From Bradyrhizobium sp. AUGA SZCCT0283 (lineage in GTDB: Bacteria > Pseudomonadota > Alphaproteobacteria > Rhizobiales > Xanthobacteraceae): DNA of 64,000 bases. The notes beneath the pieces are model-generated. The model was not told the origin of the DNA and searched no databases. It was given only the letters and a program-made list of their open reading frames with translations. Shown piece after piece: positions 1 through 8,241 of this stretch. Position numbers and translations under genes: made by a program. The DNA lies in the NCBI RefSeq assembly GCF_018130385.1, contig NZ_JAFCLU010000010.1, positions 124,001-188,000 on the forward strand, written 5' to 3'. Each line of letters starts with the position of its first letter. Positions within the stretch are counted from its first letter, which is position 1.

Positions 1-552
1 GCGCGCATGCTGCGTGACGTTGCCGACAATGGCCTTGCCGCCGTCCCCGACCGACACGTTCTGCACGGTGATGGCAGGCTCGCCATGGCTCCGATGGCGA
101 TTCAGCGCCTCGATCTGGGCGGGAAACGTGCGGGCGAGCCTGCCCAATGCGCGGGCGGCACTGTCATGCTGAGCGAGATCGTCCGCATTCGCAAGGTGAT
201 GGGCGCATCGCATCGCCATCACATGAACCGAAACCATCTGCGCAACCAGCATGGCCTCGATGGAATCCCGGGGCTTGATGCTCTTCACCATCGAAATCAT
301 GAAAGCGAGGTTGACCTCGTCGGGACTCTCGCCGCTCACGCTGGCCTTTACCAATTGCCTGATAATGCCATGCATCGCTTCGCGATCGGTGACCCCCAAT
401 GTATCAGCCATGAGCTGTTCGCCGAGCTCTTGATCTGGATGGTCGATGGAGAATCCGTGCGACAGAAGCTTTATTCGCGGGGCTGCGGCAGCTTTGGTCT
501 GGTCAGTTGCCGCGATCGTCGCTGACACAGTGAGGTCCGGAGCGGTGCTCAT
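1..552 (-). CDS. Conserved hypothetical protein (3' end outside window)
   Basis: An open frame reads leftward from an ATG at 550-552 for 184 codons and leaves the window without a stop, so the C-terminus is missing. The start is preceded by AAGGA about 9 bases upstream. The visible protein begins MSTAPDLTVSATIAATDQ, has a largely helical middle, and reaches NVSVGDGGKAIVGNVTQHAR at the edge. I recall proteins with this NVSVGDGGKAIVGNVTQ stretch as common in Bradyrhizobium, often near phage or accessory genes, without an assigned function. No membrane segment or signal peptide is visible. The frame is convincing because it spans the whole edge without a stop and has a good ribosome site; the role is unknown. 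Confidence 0.7.
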   Translation of the reverse strand, partial: MSTAPDLTVSATIAATDQTKAAAAPRIKLLSHGFSIDHPDQELGEQLMADTLGVTDREAMHGIIRQLVKASVSGESPDEVNLAFMISMVKSIKPRDSIEAMLVAQMVSVHVMAMRCAHHLANADDLAQHDSAARALGRLARTFPAQIEALNRHRSHGEPAITVQNVSVGDGGKAIVGNVTQHAR

Positions 553-950
553 GTCGGGATTCCTTAGGCCACGCGCGCGCGGGCCAAGCGCGCGGTTCGG
601 CCACGCGCCGGCGATCGTTCGCCGCGGCGATCTCTGCAATTTCAATTGTGGGTGAGGGTTTGAGCCGCAATCGTACCGACGCGCCCGGTATCGCAGGGCG
701 TTTACAAGATTGCGGAATGATGGAGGAATGCCGCTGATTTGCGCGACGAGTCAAATTGTTTTTCGCTGCATTCATGCCGATAGCCGATGCTACTTTGCAT
801 GGGGTTGTTTTGATGAATCCGCATCGGCGGAGGTGGTCGTCGGTCCCAAAATCTGTCTCTATTGGAGCCGAGACCGCCCGTGCGTGGGCGCTCCAGGTGC
901 CTGCGGCGCTGCTGCCGGCCTTGCCTAAAGTTCTTGCGTGGAGTGGCGAT
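553..950. other. Intergenic region between divergent genes
   Basis: About 400 bases separate the leftward hypothetical gene from the rightward amidohydrolase. The left part is very GC-rich with GCGCGC runs and should carry the promoter of the leftward gene. The right part contains a stretch (733-812) resembling a dispersed Bradyrhizobium repeat. I see no convincing small gene. The rightward frame stays open far upstream of 951, but that extension has no family similarity. Confidence 0.6.
733..812. repeat. Probable dispersed Bradyrhizobium intergenic repeat (partial copy)
   Basis: The stretch includes GATTTGCGCGACGAGTCAAA followed, after about 30 bases, by TACTTTGCATGGGGTTGTTT. I recall both blocks, in this order, as a frequently repeated intergenic element of Bradyrhizobium and relatives. 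No second copy lies in this window, so the call rests on memory rather than on an internal comparison. Confidence 0.4.
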
Positions 951-2441
951 ATGGGTGGCTTGGTGATCAGTGGCGGCCGGGTGGTGGATCCGGCCAGCGG
1001 GATGGACGCCATTGGCGATGTGGCGGTAGAGGATGGCCGGATCTCCGCTGTCGGCACCGGGCTCGGCGGCGCCGAACGGGTGATCGACGCGACTGGCCTC
1101 GTGGTGGCGCCCGGCTTCATCGACCTGCACGCCCACGGCCAGTCGATCCCGGCCGATCGCATGCAGGCGTTCGACGGGGTGACGACGACGCTCGACCTCG
1201 AGGCCGGCGTATTGCCGGTCGCATCCTGGTATCGGCGCCAGGCCGCCAAGGGACGCGTGCTGAACTACGGCGCCGCCGCCAACTGGGCCTTTGCGCGCAT
1301 CGGCGCGATGACCGGATCCAACACGGAAAGCTCGCTGGAGGCGTTCGGCAATGCCATGCGCGATCGCCGCTGGATCGACAACGTGGCCAGCGACACCGAG
1401 GTGGCCGGCATTCTCGACCGCCTCGCGATTGGACTGAACGAGGGCGGCATCGGCATCGGCATCCTCAACGCCTATGCCCCGGGCGCAGGCGTCCAGGAGC
1501 TGACCGCGGTGTGTCAACTGGCGGCGGCGCATGATGTGGCGACCTTCACCCACGTCGCCTATATGTCCCGCATCGACCCGGAAAGCGCCGCGGAAGCCTA
1601 TATCCGCCTGATCGGCTATGCCGGCGCCACCGGCGCGCATATGCACATCTGCCACTTCAACTCTTCCAGCAAGACGGACGTGGAGCGTTGCGCGGTGCTG
1701 ATCGCCAAGGCGCAGGCACAGGGCCTGCCGATTACGGTGGAGGCCTATCCGTACGGCACCGGTTCGACGGTGCTGGCGGCGGCCTTCTTCAGCGATCCGG
1801 AATTCGAGGCGCGCAATGGCCTCGGCTACGATTCGGTGCAGCGGGTGACCGACGGGCGGCGCTTCCGCGACCGCAAGGAACTGCTGGCGGCGCAGGCGGA
1901 GGAGCCCTCCACGCTGGTGCTGTGGCATATCCTGGATACCGAGAACAATCCGCACCATCGTGACCTCCTGGACATCTCGGTGCTGTATCCCGGCGGCGCG
2001 ATCGCCTCCGACGCGATGCCCTGGACGCTGTCGGACGGCAGCGTTTACACCGGCGACGCCTGGCCGCTGCCGGATGACGCCACCTCGCATCCGCGTTCGG
2101 CAGGTTGCTTCACCCGTTTCATCCGCGAGTGGGTGCGTGAGCGCAAGACGCTGTCGCTGCTGGAAGGCGTCCGCAAATGCGCCCTGATCCCGGCGGAGAT
2201 TCTTTCCCGCAGCACGCCCGCCATGCGCGCCAAGGGACGGCTGCAGCCGGGCGCGGATGCCGACATCGTGGTGTTCGATTTCGACACGCTGACCGACCGG
2301 GCGACTTTCTCGGCGATGAACCGGCCGTCAGAGGGCGTACGGCATCTGGTGGTCAGCGGCCAGCCGCTGATATCAGACGGCGTGCTGGATGTGGCGGCGA
2401 GGCCCGGCCGGCCGGTGCGCCGGCCCGTTACCGAGAGCTGA
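951..2441 (+). CDS. Amidohydrolase, D-aminoacylase / N-acyl-D-amino acid deacylase-like
   Basis: This 496-residue protein has the layout of the amidohydrolase superfamily. A short N-terminal beta domain (GGRVVDPASGMDAIGDVAVEDGRI) is followed by the metal motif DLHAH at residues 59-63 and a TIM-barrel body with HMHICHF in the middle. The C-terminal segment ADADIVVFD is typical of D-aminoacylases and dihydroorotase-like enzymes. It probably hydrolyses an N-acyl or amide bond in the cytoplasm using one or two metals; the substrate is unknown. The ATG at 951 is chosen because family similarity starts there and GGAG lies upstream, although the frame is open much further upstream. The stop is 2 bases before the next gene, so the two are probably co-transcribed. 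Confidence 0.8.
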   Translation: MGGLVISGGRVVDPASGMDAIGDVAVEDGRISAVGTGLGGAERVIDATGLVVAPGFIDLHAHGQSIPADRMQAFDGVTTTLDLEAGVLPVASWYRRQAAKGRVLNYGAAANWAFARIGAMTGSNTESSLEAFGNAMRDRRWIDNVASDTEVAGILDRLAIGLNEGGIGIGILNAYAPGAGVQELTAVCQLAAAHDVATFTHVAYMSRIDPESAAEAYIRLIGYAGATGAHMHICHFNSSSKTDVERCAVLIAKAQAQGLPITVEAYPYGTGSTVLAAAFFSDPEFEARNGLGYDSVQRVTDGRRFRDRKELLAAQAEEPSTLVLWHILDTENNPHHRDLLDISVLYPGGAIASDAMPWTLSDGSVYTGDAWPLPDDATSHPRSAGCFTRFIREWVRERKTLSLLEGVRKCALIPAEILSRSTPAMRAKGRLQPGADADIVVFDFDTLTDRATFSAMNRPSEGVRHLVVSGQPLISDGVLDVAARPGRPVRRPVTES

Positions 2442-2443
2442 TC

Positions 2444-3373
2444 GTGCCGGTTCCGATCCTGCTGGTGACCGGCTTCCTCGGGGCGGGCAAGACCACGGTC
2501 GTGAATCACCTGCTGGCGCATGCGGAGGGGCGGCGGATCGCCGCCGTGGTGAATGATTTCGGCGCTGTTAACATCGATGCGGAGCTGATCGCGGGCGCCA
2601 GCGACGGGGTGGTCAGCCTGAGCAATGGCTGCATCTGTTGTTCGCTGGAAGGCGATCTCTTGCGCACGCTCGCCACCCTGCTGCGGCGTGATCCGCGGCC
2701 GGAGTTCATCGTGATCGAAACCAGCGGGATCGCCGATCCTTCCGATATCGTGCGCAACCTGATGGATCCCCTGATCTGGCAGGAGGCGCCGCTGGAAACG
2801 GTGCTGTGCGTGGTGGACGCGACGACAAAGGCGGAGACATTGAACGACGCGCTGCTGCGGTCTCAGCTGCGGGCGGCCGACGTGGTGGCGCTGAGCAAGG
2901 TAGACCTGGTGGACGCGGCGGGTCGCGCACGGCTGCGCGATGCCGTCCGGGCGCTGCGTCCGGCGGCGGTGGTGGTCGACGCCCTGCATGGCGAAGTCCC
3001 CGCAGCACTGCTGTTTCCCGCGGAGGTGGACCGCGTGCCGGCGCCGCGCGAGACGGGGCCGCGACGGCCGGCGGTTGATCGGTTCGAGACGCTGAGCTGG
3101 ACATCGGAACGGCCAGTGTCGCTCCCAAGGTTGCAGCAAGCGATCGGCCGGCTGGCGCCGAAGCTCGCCCGGGCGAAGGGGTTGTTCGAGACGGTGGAGC
3201 AGCCCGGGCGGTTGATGGTGTTTCAGCTCGCCGGCGGGCGCGCGACGCTGGCGCCGGGCGGGGCGCCGGCGGCCGGGGTGCCGCGGGCACGGATCGTCTT
3301 CATTGCCGAGATCGGGGTCCTCTCGGCCGCCGAGATCAACGGGATCATGGAAGCGTGCGTCGAAGCCGGGTGA
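2444..3373 (+). CDS. CobW/COG0523 family GTPase (putative metallochaperone)
   Basis: This 309-residue G3E GTPase starts at a GTG two bases after the upstream stop. It has the P-loop GFLGAGKTT at residues 10-18, the zinc-binding signature CICC at 63-66, the segment ETSGIADP, and SKVD at 151-154 in place of the usual NKxD guanine-recognition motif. COG0523 proteins deliver metals such as zinc or cobalt to enzymes or cofactors. Tight coupling to an amidohydrolase, a metalloenzyme family, suggests this GTPase metallates its neighbour, which is an inference. The C-terminal CobW domain is short and lacks a histidine-rich metal loop. A hairpin at 3406-3431 follows the gene. Confidence 0.88.
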   Translation: MPVPILLVTGFLGAGKTTVVNHLLAHAEGRRIAAVVNDFGAVNIDAELIAGASDGVVSLSNGCICCSLEGDLLRTLATLLRRDPRPEFIVIETSGIADPSDIVRNLMDPLIWQEAPLETVLCVVDATTKAETLNDALLRSQLRAADVVALSKVDLVDAAGRARLRDAVRALRPAAVVVDALHGEVPAALLFPAEVDRVPAPRETGPRRPAVDRFETLSWTSERPVSLPRLQQAIGRLAPKLARAKGLFETVEQPGRLMVFQLAGGRATLAPGGAPAAGVPRARIVFIAEIGVLSAAEINGIMEACVEAG

Positions 3374-3405
3374 GGTGAGCGGGGCCGATCGCTCGCGAAA
3401 CTGTA

Positions 3406-3431
3406 GCGTCCGGCAATCGAATGCCGGACGC
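3406..3431. terminator. Hairpin between convergent genes (bidirectional terminator candidate)
   Basis: GCGTCCGGCA and TGCCGGACGC form a perfect 10-bp stem around a 6-base loop. It lies between the end of the COG0523 gene and the end of dctP, which converge. There is no clear T-run, so intrinsic termination is plausible but not certain. Confidence 0.6.
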
Positions 3432-3455
3432 GACTGAAACGCGACGACGATCGTC

Positions 3456-4430
3456 CTACTTCTTGTAGGCGGCGATCACGGCTTCACCGTCGGGGCCGGC
3501 CTTCTTGAGCCAATCGGCCGTCAACTGCTCCCCGACTTTCTCAAGGCCCGTCTTCAGCGCCGCAGGCGGCGGCAGCACCTTCATCTTGTTGGCTTGAAGC
3601 TGTTCGAGATACCACTTCGCCTTTTCTTCCGCGAGCTTCCAGCCGCGTTTTTCGGCGACCACAGCCGCCTTGAGGATCGCGTCCTGGGTCGGCTTGTCGA
3701 GCGCGTCAAAGGCCGCCTTGTTCACGAAGGTCACGTTTTTCGGAATCCAGGCCTGCGTATCATAGAAATGCGTCATGCTTTCCCAGGCCTTGCTGTCGTA
3801 GCCGGTCGAGCCCGAGGTCATGAACGCATTCACAACGCCGGTAGCCAGCGCCTGCGGCAGTTCCGCCGCCTGGATGGTGACAGGCTGCGCGCCGACAAGT
3901 TCGGCGATGCGCGAGGTGCCGACATTATAGGCGCGCCACTTCAGGCCCTTCATGTCGTCAATGGTGTTGAGGTCCTTCTTGGAATAAATGCCCTGCGGAC
4001 CCCACGGCACCGCGAACAGGAGCATCAGACCTTGCGATGCGAGTTTCTTTTCGACCGCGGGTTTCGAGGCGAGCCACAGCTTCTTGGCTGCAGGATAACT
4101 CGTCGCCACGAACGGGACAACATCGATGCCGAACATCGGATCTTCGTTCTCATGCAGCGAGATCAGAACCTCGCCCGCCTGCGCCTGTCCGGTGGCGACC
4201 GCGCGCTTGATTTCCGGCGCCTTGAACAGGGAGGCGGCGGCATGCACGGTGATCTGCAGCTTGCCGCCGGTGGCATCGCCGACGTCCTTGGCGAACGCGA
4301 TCAGATTCACCGAATGCGGATTGTCCGCCGGATAGGCCGCCGGGAGATTCCATTTGGTCTGCGCCATTGCGGGAACGGCAAGAGCCGCGACGCAGGCGGC
4401 CATAGCGCACGTCTTGATAAGCCTGAACAT
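3456..4430 (-). CDS. dctP: TRAP transporter substrate-binding protein, DctP family
   Basis: The gene encodes 324 residues starting with a signal peptide (MFRLIKTCAMAACVAALAVPAMA, split here as MFRLIKTCAMAAC then VAALAVPAMA) that is likely cleaved after AMA. The mature protein is a periplasmic extracytoplasmic solute receptor of the DctP type; the central WGPQGIYSKKDL and RIAELVGAQPVTIQAAELPQ segments are typical of the fold. It captures an organic acid and hands it to the DctQM membrane pair encoded immediately upstream. The ligand cannot be read from sequence. The start is supported by AAAGG about 8 bases upstream and by the signal peptide; a longer frame upstream overlaps dctM and is not used. 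It is the last gene of the dctQ-dctM-dctP operon. Confidence 0.9.
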   Translation of the reverse strand: MFRLIKTCAMAACVAALAVPAMAQTKWNLPAAYPADNPHSVNLIAFAKDVGDATGGKLQITVHAAASLFKAPEIKRAVATGQAQAGEVLISLHENEDPMFGIDVVPFVATSYPAAKKLWLASKPAVEKKLASQGLMLLFAVPWGPQGIYSKKDLNTIDDMKGLKWRAYNVGTSRIAELVGAQPVTIQAAELPQALATGVVNAFMTSGSTGYDSKAWESMTHFYDTQAWIPKNVTFVNKAAFDALDKPTQDAILKAAVVAEKRGWKLAEEKAKWYLEQLQANKMKVLPPPAALKTGLEKVGEQLTADWLKKAGPDGEAVIAAYKK

Positions 4431-4444
4431 GACAATACCTTTCT

Positions 4445-5752
4445 CTAGCCAGGGAACGCCATCTGCGGCAGCACCATCACGATAGCAGGAAAGACCGTGA
4501 TGATGGCAACCGCCAGAACGAGCAAAAAGAAGAACGGCAGGGCCGCCTTGGCGACCGTGTTGGAATCCTTGCCGCTCATGGTCTGCAGGACGAACAGATT
4601 GAAGCCGACGGGCGGAGAGACTTCCGCCATCTCCACCACCAGCACCAGGAAAATGCCGAACCAGACGAGATCGAAGCCGGCCTGCTTCACCATCGGAATC
4701 ACGATGGCGGTGGTCAGCACGATCATGGAAATACCGTCGAGTGCCGTGCCGAGCACGATGTACATGACGGTCAGCGCCGCGATCAGCGCATAGGGACTGA
4801 GCTGGAGGCTGTTCACCCAGTTCGCGAGCGCCAGCGGGATGCCGGTATAGGCCATCGACGTGCCCATATAGGAGGCGCCCGCCAGGATCAGCAGGATCAT
4901 GCAATTGACCCGCGTCGCGCCCATGACGCTCGCCCAGAAGGATTCCCATGTCAGCGAACCCTGCCACCATGCGATCGCGAGCGAGCCCAAGACGCCCCAG
5001 GCGGCGCATTCCGTCGCCGTCGCCCAGCCCATCAGCAACGACAGAAAGACGAAAACGATCAGCAGCAGACAGGGAATGAGATTGAGCGACTCTGAAATGC
5101 GCCTGCGAAGGCTTATCGGCGGTTCGGCGGGCGGCGTGCGCGTCGGATTGGCGAGCGACCAGATCGCAATGTAGCCGGAATAGAGCACCATCACTAACAG
5201 GCCCGGCAAAAATCCGGCGAGGAAAACCTGAATGATGGAGACGTTTGCCTGCACGGCGTAGACCACCATGGTGATCGATGGCGGGATAAGAATGCCGAGC
5301 GTGCCCGCACCGGCCAGCGAGCCGAGGCTCAGATCTTCATCATAGCCGCGCTTCTTCAATTCCGGCAGGGCGATCTTGGCAACCGTGGCGCAGGTCGCGG
5401 CTGATGATCCCGATACCGAGCCGAACACGCCGCAGGCGAGCACGTTGACATGCATGAGCCGGCCCGGCAGCCAGTTCAGCCAGGGCGCAAATCCACGAAA
5501 CATTTCCTCCGATAGCCGTGTGCGGAACAGAATTTCGCCCATCCAGATGAAGAGCGGCAAGGCCGCCAGCGACCACGACGCGCTGTTGCCCCACACCGTT
5601 GTCGCAAGCACGCTGCCCGCCGGAATACCGCCGCCGGCGAATTGCATGCCGGCCCATCCCGTCGCCATCAAGGCGACGGCGATCCAGACGCCGGCACCGA
5701 GCAGCAGCGCAAGAAATCCCAGCAGGATAGCGGCGATGGAGAGGAGCTCCAT
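4445..5752 (-). CDS. dctM: TRAP transporter large permease, DctM family
   Basis: This 435-residue integral membrane protein has about twelve hydrophobic segments, starting MELLSIAAILLGFLALLLG. It contains conserved DctM stretches such as FGSVSGSSAATCATVAKIALP and LAGAGTLGILIPPS near residues 110-165 and EMAEVSPPVGFNLFVLQ near the C-terminus. It is the translocating subunit of a secondary sodium- or proton-coupled TRAP importer. The chosen ATG at 5750-5752 lies one base from the dctQ stop, and the family similarity begins there. The gene sits between dctQ and dctP in a compact leftward operon, which supports a complete and functional system. Confidence 0.92.
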   Translation of the reverse strand: MELLSIAAILLGFLALLLGAGVWIAVALMATGWAGMQFAGGGIPAGSVLATTVWGNSASWSLAALPLFIWMGEILFRTRLSEEMFRGFAPWLNWLPGRLMHVNVLACGVFGSVSGSSAATCATVAKIALPELKKRGYDEDLSLGSLAGAGTLGILIPPSITMVVYAVQANVSIIQVFLAGFLPGLLVMVLYSGYIAIWSLANPTRTPPAEPPISLRRRISESLNLIPCLLLIVFVFLSLLMGWATATECAAWGVLGSLAIAWWQGSLTWESFWASVMGATRVNCMILLILAGASYMGTSMAYTGIPLALANWVNSLQLSPYALIAALTVMYIVLGTALDGISMIVLTTAIVIPMVKQAGFDLVWFGIFLVLVVEMAEVSPPVGFNLFVLQTMSGKDSNTVAKAALPFFFLLVLAVAIITVFPAIVMVLPQMAFPG

Positions 5753-5753
5753 G

Positions 5754-6299
5754 TCAAACCCCGCTCTGCATGGCGCGCTCGACGATCTCCTCGGCGCTCT
5801 GCGGCTTCGGTAGTTCGTAGCGCGGCGCGAAGCCGCGCAGGACATGGACCAGCTCATCCACAAAAGCGATAAACAGAATCACGAGGCCGCCACTGTAGCC
5901 GAGTTGCGGAATCCACAGCGGCACCGCGATCACGCCTTGCGAAATGTCGGAAAACTTAAGCGATTGCCAGGTCATGACCGAAGCGTGCCACGCGAAAAAG
6001 CCGATGAAGCCAACGCCGACGAGGAGGGCTGCGATCTCGACATAGTGGCGGATGTTGTCGTTGAGACGGTCGATCAGGAGGCCGACGCGGATCATCTCGC
6101 CATGTTTGAACGTGTGCGCGAGCCCGAGGAAGGCGGTTGCCGCCATGCACCAGGAGATGAAATCATCGCCCGCCGGAATATTGATGCCGAGCGGCCGGCC
6201 GGCCGACAGCAGCATCATGAGGACAAAAATCGCAATCAGGAAGAGTCCGGCGAGATAGCCGGAGAAGAGGTAGATTCGATCAAGAAACACGCGGATCAT
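5754..6299 (-). CDS. dctQ: TRAP transporter small permease, DctQ family
   Basis: The 181-residue protein has four predicted membrane segments, beginning IRVFLDRIYLFSGYLAGLFL. It carries the family-typical stretch with AATAFLGLAHTFKHGEMIRV around residues 53-72. DctQ pairs with DctM and is needed for transport. It is the first gene of the TRAP operon, with a single base between its stop and the dctM start. A perfect 18-bp palindrome lies about 25 bases upstream of its start (6324-6341) and is a candidate operator for the whole operon. Confidence 0.9.
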   Translation of the reverse strand: MIRVFLDRIYLFSGYLAGLFLIAIFVLMMLLSAGRPLGINIPAGDDFISWCMAATAFLGLAHTFKHGEMIRVGLLIDRLNDNIRHYVEIAALLVGVGFIGFFAWHASVMTWQSLKFSDISQGVIAVPLWIPQLGYSGGLVILFIAFVDELVHVLRGFAPRYELPKPQSAEEIVERAMQSGV

Positions 6300-6323
6300 A
6301 CTGCATCCTTCCCCTCACACGCT

Positions 6324-6341
6324 TATTGCTTGCAAGCAATA
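6324..6341. promoter_or_regulatory. 18-bp perfect palindrome upstream of the TRAP operon
   Basis: TATTGCTTGCAAGCAATA is its own reverse complement. It lies 24 bases upstream of the dctQ start and downstream of the IclR gene, both read leftward. The position fits a repressor or activator operator controlling transporter expression. It does not match the IclR-like palindrome at 7295-7309, so a different regulator may bind here. Confidence 0.55.
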
Positions 6342-6507
6342 GCGGTGCCACTTCCGATAAGCGTCCGCTTCCGGAAAGAGTCTATCGATCCTGGCCGTGG
6401 GCGAAAGCGGATCACCGAAATCAGTCCCCAGAAGAAGGAGGCAGGGTTTCGGAATTGTATCGGGCCGTCAAGGCCAAGCTCGCGGCGGATACCGCCAAGC
6501 GCAGCTT

Positions 6508-7287
6508 CTATTGCTGCAGTGACGAGACGCTTGCGGCGATATTGTCGGCCAGGGCTTTCACAAGAGGCACGTAACGCTGGACGACGTCTGCGCGGTCGAG
6601 CGCCGACGTGAAATAGGTCATGCCGACGGTGGCTAGCACGCGCCGGTTGACGATGATCGGAAGTGCGATCGTGCCGGACGAGCGCGGCTCGACCATCGGG
6701 TCGCGTTCGGCAAAACCTTGCTTGCGGATCGTCGCCAGCAAAGCCAGCGCGCGCTTGCGCTCGGTGGCGAGTTTGTCTTCCGCCTCCTGCGACCGGGTCA
6801 GCATGTCGAGCAGCATTGACCGCTCGCTGATGGGGCAGAAGGCCAGGTAGGCGCGCCCCAGCGCCCGCCCGAGCAGGCTGAGATGCGTGTTGAGGGTGCC
6901 GTGAAATGGCGAGACCGGGCTGTCGGGAATGGTGCTGAAGCGGATGACGACAGAACTCCTGTCGAGGACGGCGATGGCGATCGGCCAGTGATATTGTCGC
7001 GTGAAGGCGAGCGCCCACGGGCGCGCGGCCTCCACCACCAGCGGATCGCCGTGAAAGCCGTTGCTCAGCGATTTGACCCGCGAGGCGACCGCGTAGCCGC
7101 CCTGCCGCCGGTCGTTGGCGGCATAGCCCATCGCGCATAACGATTTCATCAGCCGCACCACCGTCGATTTCGGCAGCCCCGTCGCCTTGTGCAGGCGGTC
7201 GATCGAGGTGACGCGATGGCGGTTGAGCTCCTCCAGCAGCAGCAGGGTGCGGGAGGCGGCTTCGACGGTGTCGGATTTGAGCGGCAT
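6508..7287 (-). CDS. IclR-family transcriptional regulator
   Basis: This 259-residue protein has an N-terminal winged helix (ATGLPKSTVVRLMKSLCAMGYA at about residues 39-60, given here for position only in part: LPKSTVVRLMKSL). A C-terminal IclR effector-binding domain (LGRALGRAYLAFCP, then GTIALPIIVNRRVLATVGM) follows. IclR proteins control catabolic operons in response to small aromatic or organic acids. The ATG at 7285-7287 is preferred because AGGTGGA precedes it and the DNA-binding domain begins directly after; the frame is open far upstream. A perfect TTCCACC-T-GGTGGAA palindrome overlaps the ribosome-site region and suggests autoregulation plus control of the divergent aldolase operon. 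Confidence 0.9.
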   Translation of the reverse strand: MPLKSDTVEAASRTLLLLEELNRHRVTSIDRLHKATGLPKSTVVRLMKSLCAMGYAANDRRQGGYAVASRVKSLSNGFHGDPLVVEAARPWALAFTRQYHWPIAIAVLDRSSVVIRFSTIPDSPVSPFHGTLNTHLSLLGRALGRAYLAFCPISERSMLLDMLTRSQEAEDKLATERKRALALLATIRKQGFAERDPMVEPRSSGTIALPIIVNRRVLATVGMTYFTSALDRADVVQRYVPLVKALADNIAASVSSLQQ

Positions 7288-7294
7288 ATCTGAA

Positions 7295-7309
7295 TTCCAC
7301 CTGGTGGAA
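7295..7309. promoter_or_regulatory. Palindromic IclR-type operator
   Basis: TTCCACCTGGTGGAA is a perfect 7-1-7 inverted repeat located 8 bases upstream of the IclR-gene start and 114 bases upstream of the divergent aldolase. IclR-family operators are often about 15 bp with TTCCA/TGGAA half-sites, so this is very probably the regulator's own site. Confidence 0.7.
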
Positions 7310-7422
7310 CGCGGCGGAATAGCTATGGCCCACCGCCGCCCGCCCTGCAATGGTTTTCGCCAAGCCACGCCGGAGTCCGTCTTCTGAGGACGGTACCGAA
7401 CAGATGGCGGGGAGGAACAGCC

Positions 7423-8241
7423 GTGTCCGGAGACGTCGTCAGGCCTCATTTTTCGTCGTTCCACCGCCGCTTCTCGGCGCGGCAAACCGTCGTCGGCTCG
7501 TTCATCAAGACGCCGACGACGCACGCGACCGAGATATTCGGCGCGCTCGGCTATGATTTCGTCGTGATCGACGAGGAGCACGCGCCGATCGATCGAGCGG
7601 TGACCGACGTCATGCTGCTCGCCGCGCGCGCCAGCAACCTGGCCGGCATCGTGCGGGTGTCGTCGGACGATCCGGCAAAAATCCTGTCCTGCCTGGACTG
7701 CGGCGCCGCCGGCGTGCTGGTGCCCCATGTCGCCACCGTCGAGAAGGCGCGCGCAGTTGCGGCGGCTGCGCGCTATCGCGGTGGAAGGCGCGGCTATTCC
7801 GGCTCGGCCCGTGCCGGCGCTTATGGCGGCACGCCGATGTGGACCCTGGTCGATGAACAGGATGCGTCGGTCTGCGCAATCGCGATGATCGAAGATCCTG
7901 AAGCGCTGGATCAGATCGACGCCATCGCCGCCGTCGACGGAATCCATGGACTCTTCATCGGCCGTGGCGATCTCACCGTCGCGCTCGGCGCCAAATCGTC
8001 GGCGGATGCGTCCGTAAAGGATGCGGTTACCAGGATCATTGCGGCGGCGAAGAAAGCCGCCAAGCCGGTCTGCGTGATGGTCGCGAGCGCCGCGGAAGCC
8101 AAGGATTTCGCCGGCCTCGGCGGCAGCGCCTTCATCATCTCGTCGGACCAGGGCCAGATGCGCCGGGCCGCGGCCCAAACCCTCACCGATTTCAAAACGC
8201 TCGTGCAGACCACGGATGGCTCACATGTATCACAGCACTGA
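7423..8241 (+). CDS. HpcH/HpaI family aldolase (2-oxo acid aldolase / citrate lyase beta-like)
   Basis: This 272-residue TIM-barrel protein starts at a GTG with GGAGGAAC directly upstream. The family features FVVIDEEHAP at about residues 46-55, a MIEDPEALDQIDAIAAVDGIHGLFIGRGDL region around 155-185 and a metal-binding Glu/Asp pattern are visible. Members cleave 2-oxo-4-hydroxy acids to pyruvate or an oxaloacetate product plus an aldehyde. It is the first gene of a rightward operon divergent from the IclR regulator, so it is probably controlled by the palindrome at 7295-7309. Its stop overlaps the next gene by 26 bases. The exact substrate is unknown. Confidence 0.87.
   Translation: MSGDVVRPHFSSFHRRFSARQTVVGSFIKTPTTHATEIFGALGYDFVVIDEEHAPIDRAVTDVMLLAARASNLAGIVRVSSDDPAKILSCLDCGAAGVLVPHVATVEKARAVAAAARYRGGRRGYSGSARAGAYGGTPMWTLVDEQDASVCAIAMIEDPEALDQIDAIAAVDGIHGLFIGRGDLTVALGAKSSADASVKDAVTRIIAAAKKAAKPVCVMVASAAEAKDFAGLGGSAFIISSDQGQMRRAAAQTLTDFKTLVQTTDGSHVSQH

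Noticed and set aside
756..950. Upstream extension of the amidohydrolase reading frame
   Set aside because: Family similarity starts at 951 and the extension covers a probable repeat; no ribosome site supports an earlier start.
702..2090. Long open frame on the minus strand opposite the amidohydrolase gene
   Set aside because: It is Arg/Gly/His-rich with no family features and mirrors the codon structure of the real gene; such antisense frames are expected in high-GC DNA.
7288..8178. Upstream extension of the IclR frame over the aldolase gene
   Set aside because: It would run antisense through a recognised aldolase; the DNA-binding domain begins at the 7287 start.
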